Shown piece by piece: positions 63,189 to 64,000 of a stretch of DNA of 64,000 nucleotides. The translations under genes were made by a program, and so were the position numbers. Under the pieces are notes generated by a model. That model was not told where the DNA came from, searched no databases, and saw only the letters and a program-made list of their open reading frames with translations. Source of the stretch: Pseudochrobactrum saccharolyticum (GTDB taxonomy: Bacteria > Pseudomonadota > Alphaproteobacteria > Rhizobiales > Rhizobiaceae); contig NZ_VZPG01000003.1 of NCBI RefSeq assembly GCF_008801715.1, forward strand, positions 434,001-498,000, written 5' to 3'. The stretch's first letter is position 1, and each line of letters begins with the position of its first letter.

Positions 63189-64000
63189 TCAATACCCCAC
63201 AGATAAATAGTTGACGCGGACGTTTGTAGATGTGGCTGAAGCTCTAAACTCAATCGCGCCCTTCGGAAGACCGGCCTCCCCACCCGTCCATGGCGCAACG
63301 GTTCCTGAATATGCTGAATAATTTCCAGATGACAGAATGGCTGTAACATGCGTGGTTGGGTATGAAATTGGCAAAGATATAGTTCCCCTGCCGCCACTAT
63401 CTACAGCAATCGAAGAAGTTCCAAACTGAACAATTATATTTCCGGTTGACGATGGGATGGTGAAATAACCAGATGAAAAACCTCGGGAAGTTGATATAAT
63501 ATCTTGCTTTACATCAATTTCTGATTTCGTCGCTATTCGCTCCCATGAAGTCCATGATGTATTTCGCCAAGACCGAATATACATTATTTGGTTTGAAGTT
63601 CGCCCTTCATAAAATACCTGAACGCCCCATGCACCGCCACCTTCAAAGTACCCCTGAACATAACCATTTATGCTTGTAGGCTTGTTTGCTGTGTTCGATC
63701 CAGCAGCCATCCACCCGTTTTGTTTGAATTCATTCAAATCTGAAACGTATGAACCTGTCGCCTTCAATCTATTGGGTAGCTGGTTTTCAGGTATAACCCC
63801 TAAAGCCGTGTAGACTGCATTAGCGTCATCGCCTGCAAGGAGTGTACGGGCGAACTCTGTAAGCGTTGAGACATCCATCGTGCCGGTACCGCTAAAAAAA
63901 GGCACCTTATCCGCTACACTGTTCAAACCTGCAAAAGCATCAATGTTGCCATTACCGAGCTTATCAATCAGTGCTCTGGTCTGAGCGGTAACCCGCGCAC
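63189..64000 (-). CDS. Phage tail fibre protein (5' end beyond window)
   Basis: At least 270 residues; the frame is open to the right edge, where it reads RVTAQTRALIDKLGNGN. Middle part: NEFKQNGWMAAGSNTANKP and a region with GVQVFYEGRTSNQIMYIRSW resembling the pyocin-knob module that recurs in receptor-binding fibres. The C-terminal part is rich in Gly, Ser and Thr and ends VRVNYLSVGY, probably the host-contacting tip. It is the upstream gene of the tail-fibre-associated and lysis genes. Confidence 0.85.
   Translation of the reverse strand, partial: ARVTAQTRALIDKLGNGNIDAFAGLNSVADKVPFFSGTGTMDVSTLTEFARTLLAGDDANAVYTALGVIPENQLPNRLKATGSYVSDLNEFKQNGWMAAGSNTANKPTSINGYVQGYFEGGGAWGVQVFYEGRTSNQIMYIRSWRNTSWTSWERIATKSEIDVKQDIISTSRGFSSGYFTIPSSTGNIIVQFGTSSIAVDSGGRGTISLPISYPTTHVTAILSSGNYSAYSGTVAPWTGGEAGLPKGAIEFRASATSTNVRVNYLSVGY

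Noticed and set aside
1-64000. CRISPR array, insertion sequences, rRNA
   Set aside because: No regularly spaced identical repeats, no transposase-like protein and no rRNA sequence were seen while reading the window.

Overview
The window looks like a chromosomal segment of a Brucellaceae-type alphaproteobacterium (order Hyphomicrobiales). Evidence: the housekeeping run murA / DUF2948 / hisD / UPF0262 / low-Mr phosphatase / infA / maf / yacG, an Omp25/Omp31-type barrel domain, a fused phaAB antiporter operon, TGA-N9-TCA iron boxes of the rhizobial RirA kind, and RIME-like intergenic palindromes. By eye the base composition is near 50% GC, lower than Brucella itself, so a Pseudochrobactrum-like genus is possible. 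Genus is inference.

Layout. (1) 1-4522, minus strand: siderophore operon (siderophore-interacting reductase, binding protein, two permeases, ATPase cut by the window edge). (2) 4666-6407: HPP-CBS membrane protein and a small membrane protein. (3) 6492-17996: a DeoR-type repressor divergent from an apparently complete 2-deoxyribose-type catabolic cluster: sugar ABC transporter, mutarotase-like DUF4432 protein, sugar kinase, DeoC aldolase and a double-domain ALDH16-like aldehyde dehydrogenase. Together they could import the sugar, phosphorylate it, split it into glyceraldehyde-3-phosphate plus acetaldehyde, and oxidise the acetaldehyde. (4) 18070-26541: AraC regulator, isochorismatase-like hydrolase, exported amidohydrolase and an RND efflux pump. 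(5) 26797-36658: two tandem sigma/anti-sigma/TonB-receptor surface-signalling modules with iron-box candidates. The second receptor is continuous with an extra Omp25-like beta-barrel. (6) 36705-44403, minus strand: cytochrome bd oxidase (cydABX), its assembly ABC transporter (cydDC) and a GbsR/MarR-type regulator with a twin-palindrome operator over its promoter. (7) 44469-50508: Pha/Mrp cation/proton antiporter. (8) 50889-58759: FAD oxidoreductase, crcB and the housekeeping run above.

(9) 58910-64000: tRNA-Thr(GGT), then a prophage that runs off the right edge. It has three small cysteine-rich ORFs, a remnant resembling an SRAP gene, an AT-rich cargo gene with a possible PD-(D/E)XK nuclease motif, and, on the minus strand, a lysis cassette (GH108 endolysin, overlapping Rz/Rz1-like spanins) and tail-fibre genes. 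No CRISPR array, insertion sequence or rRNA was seen.
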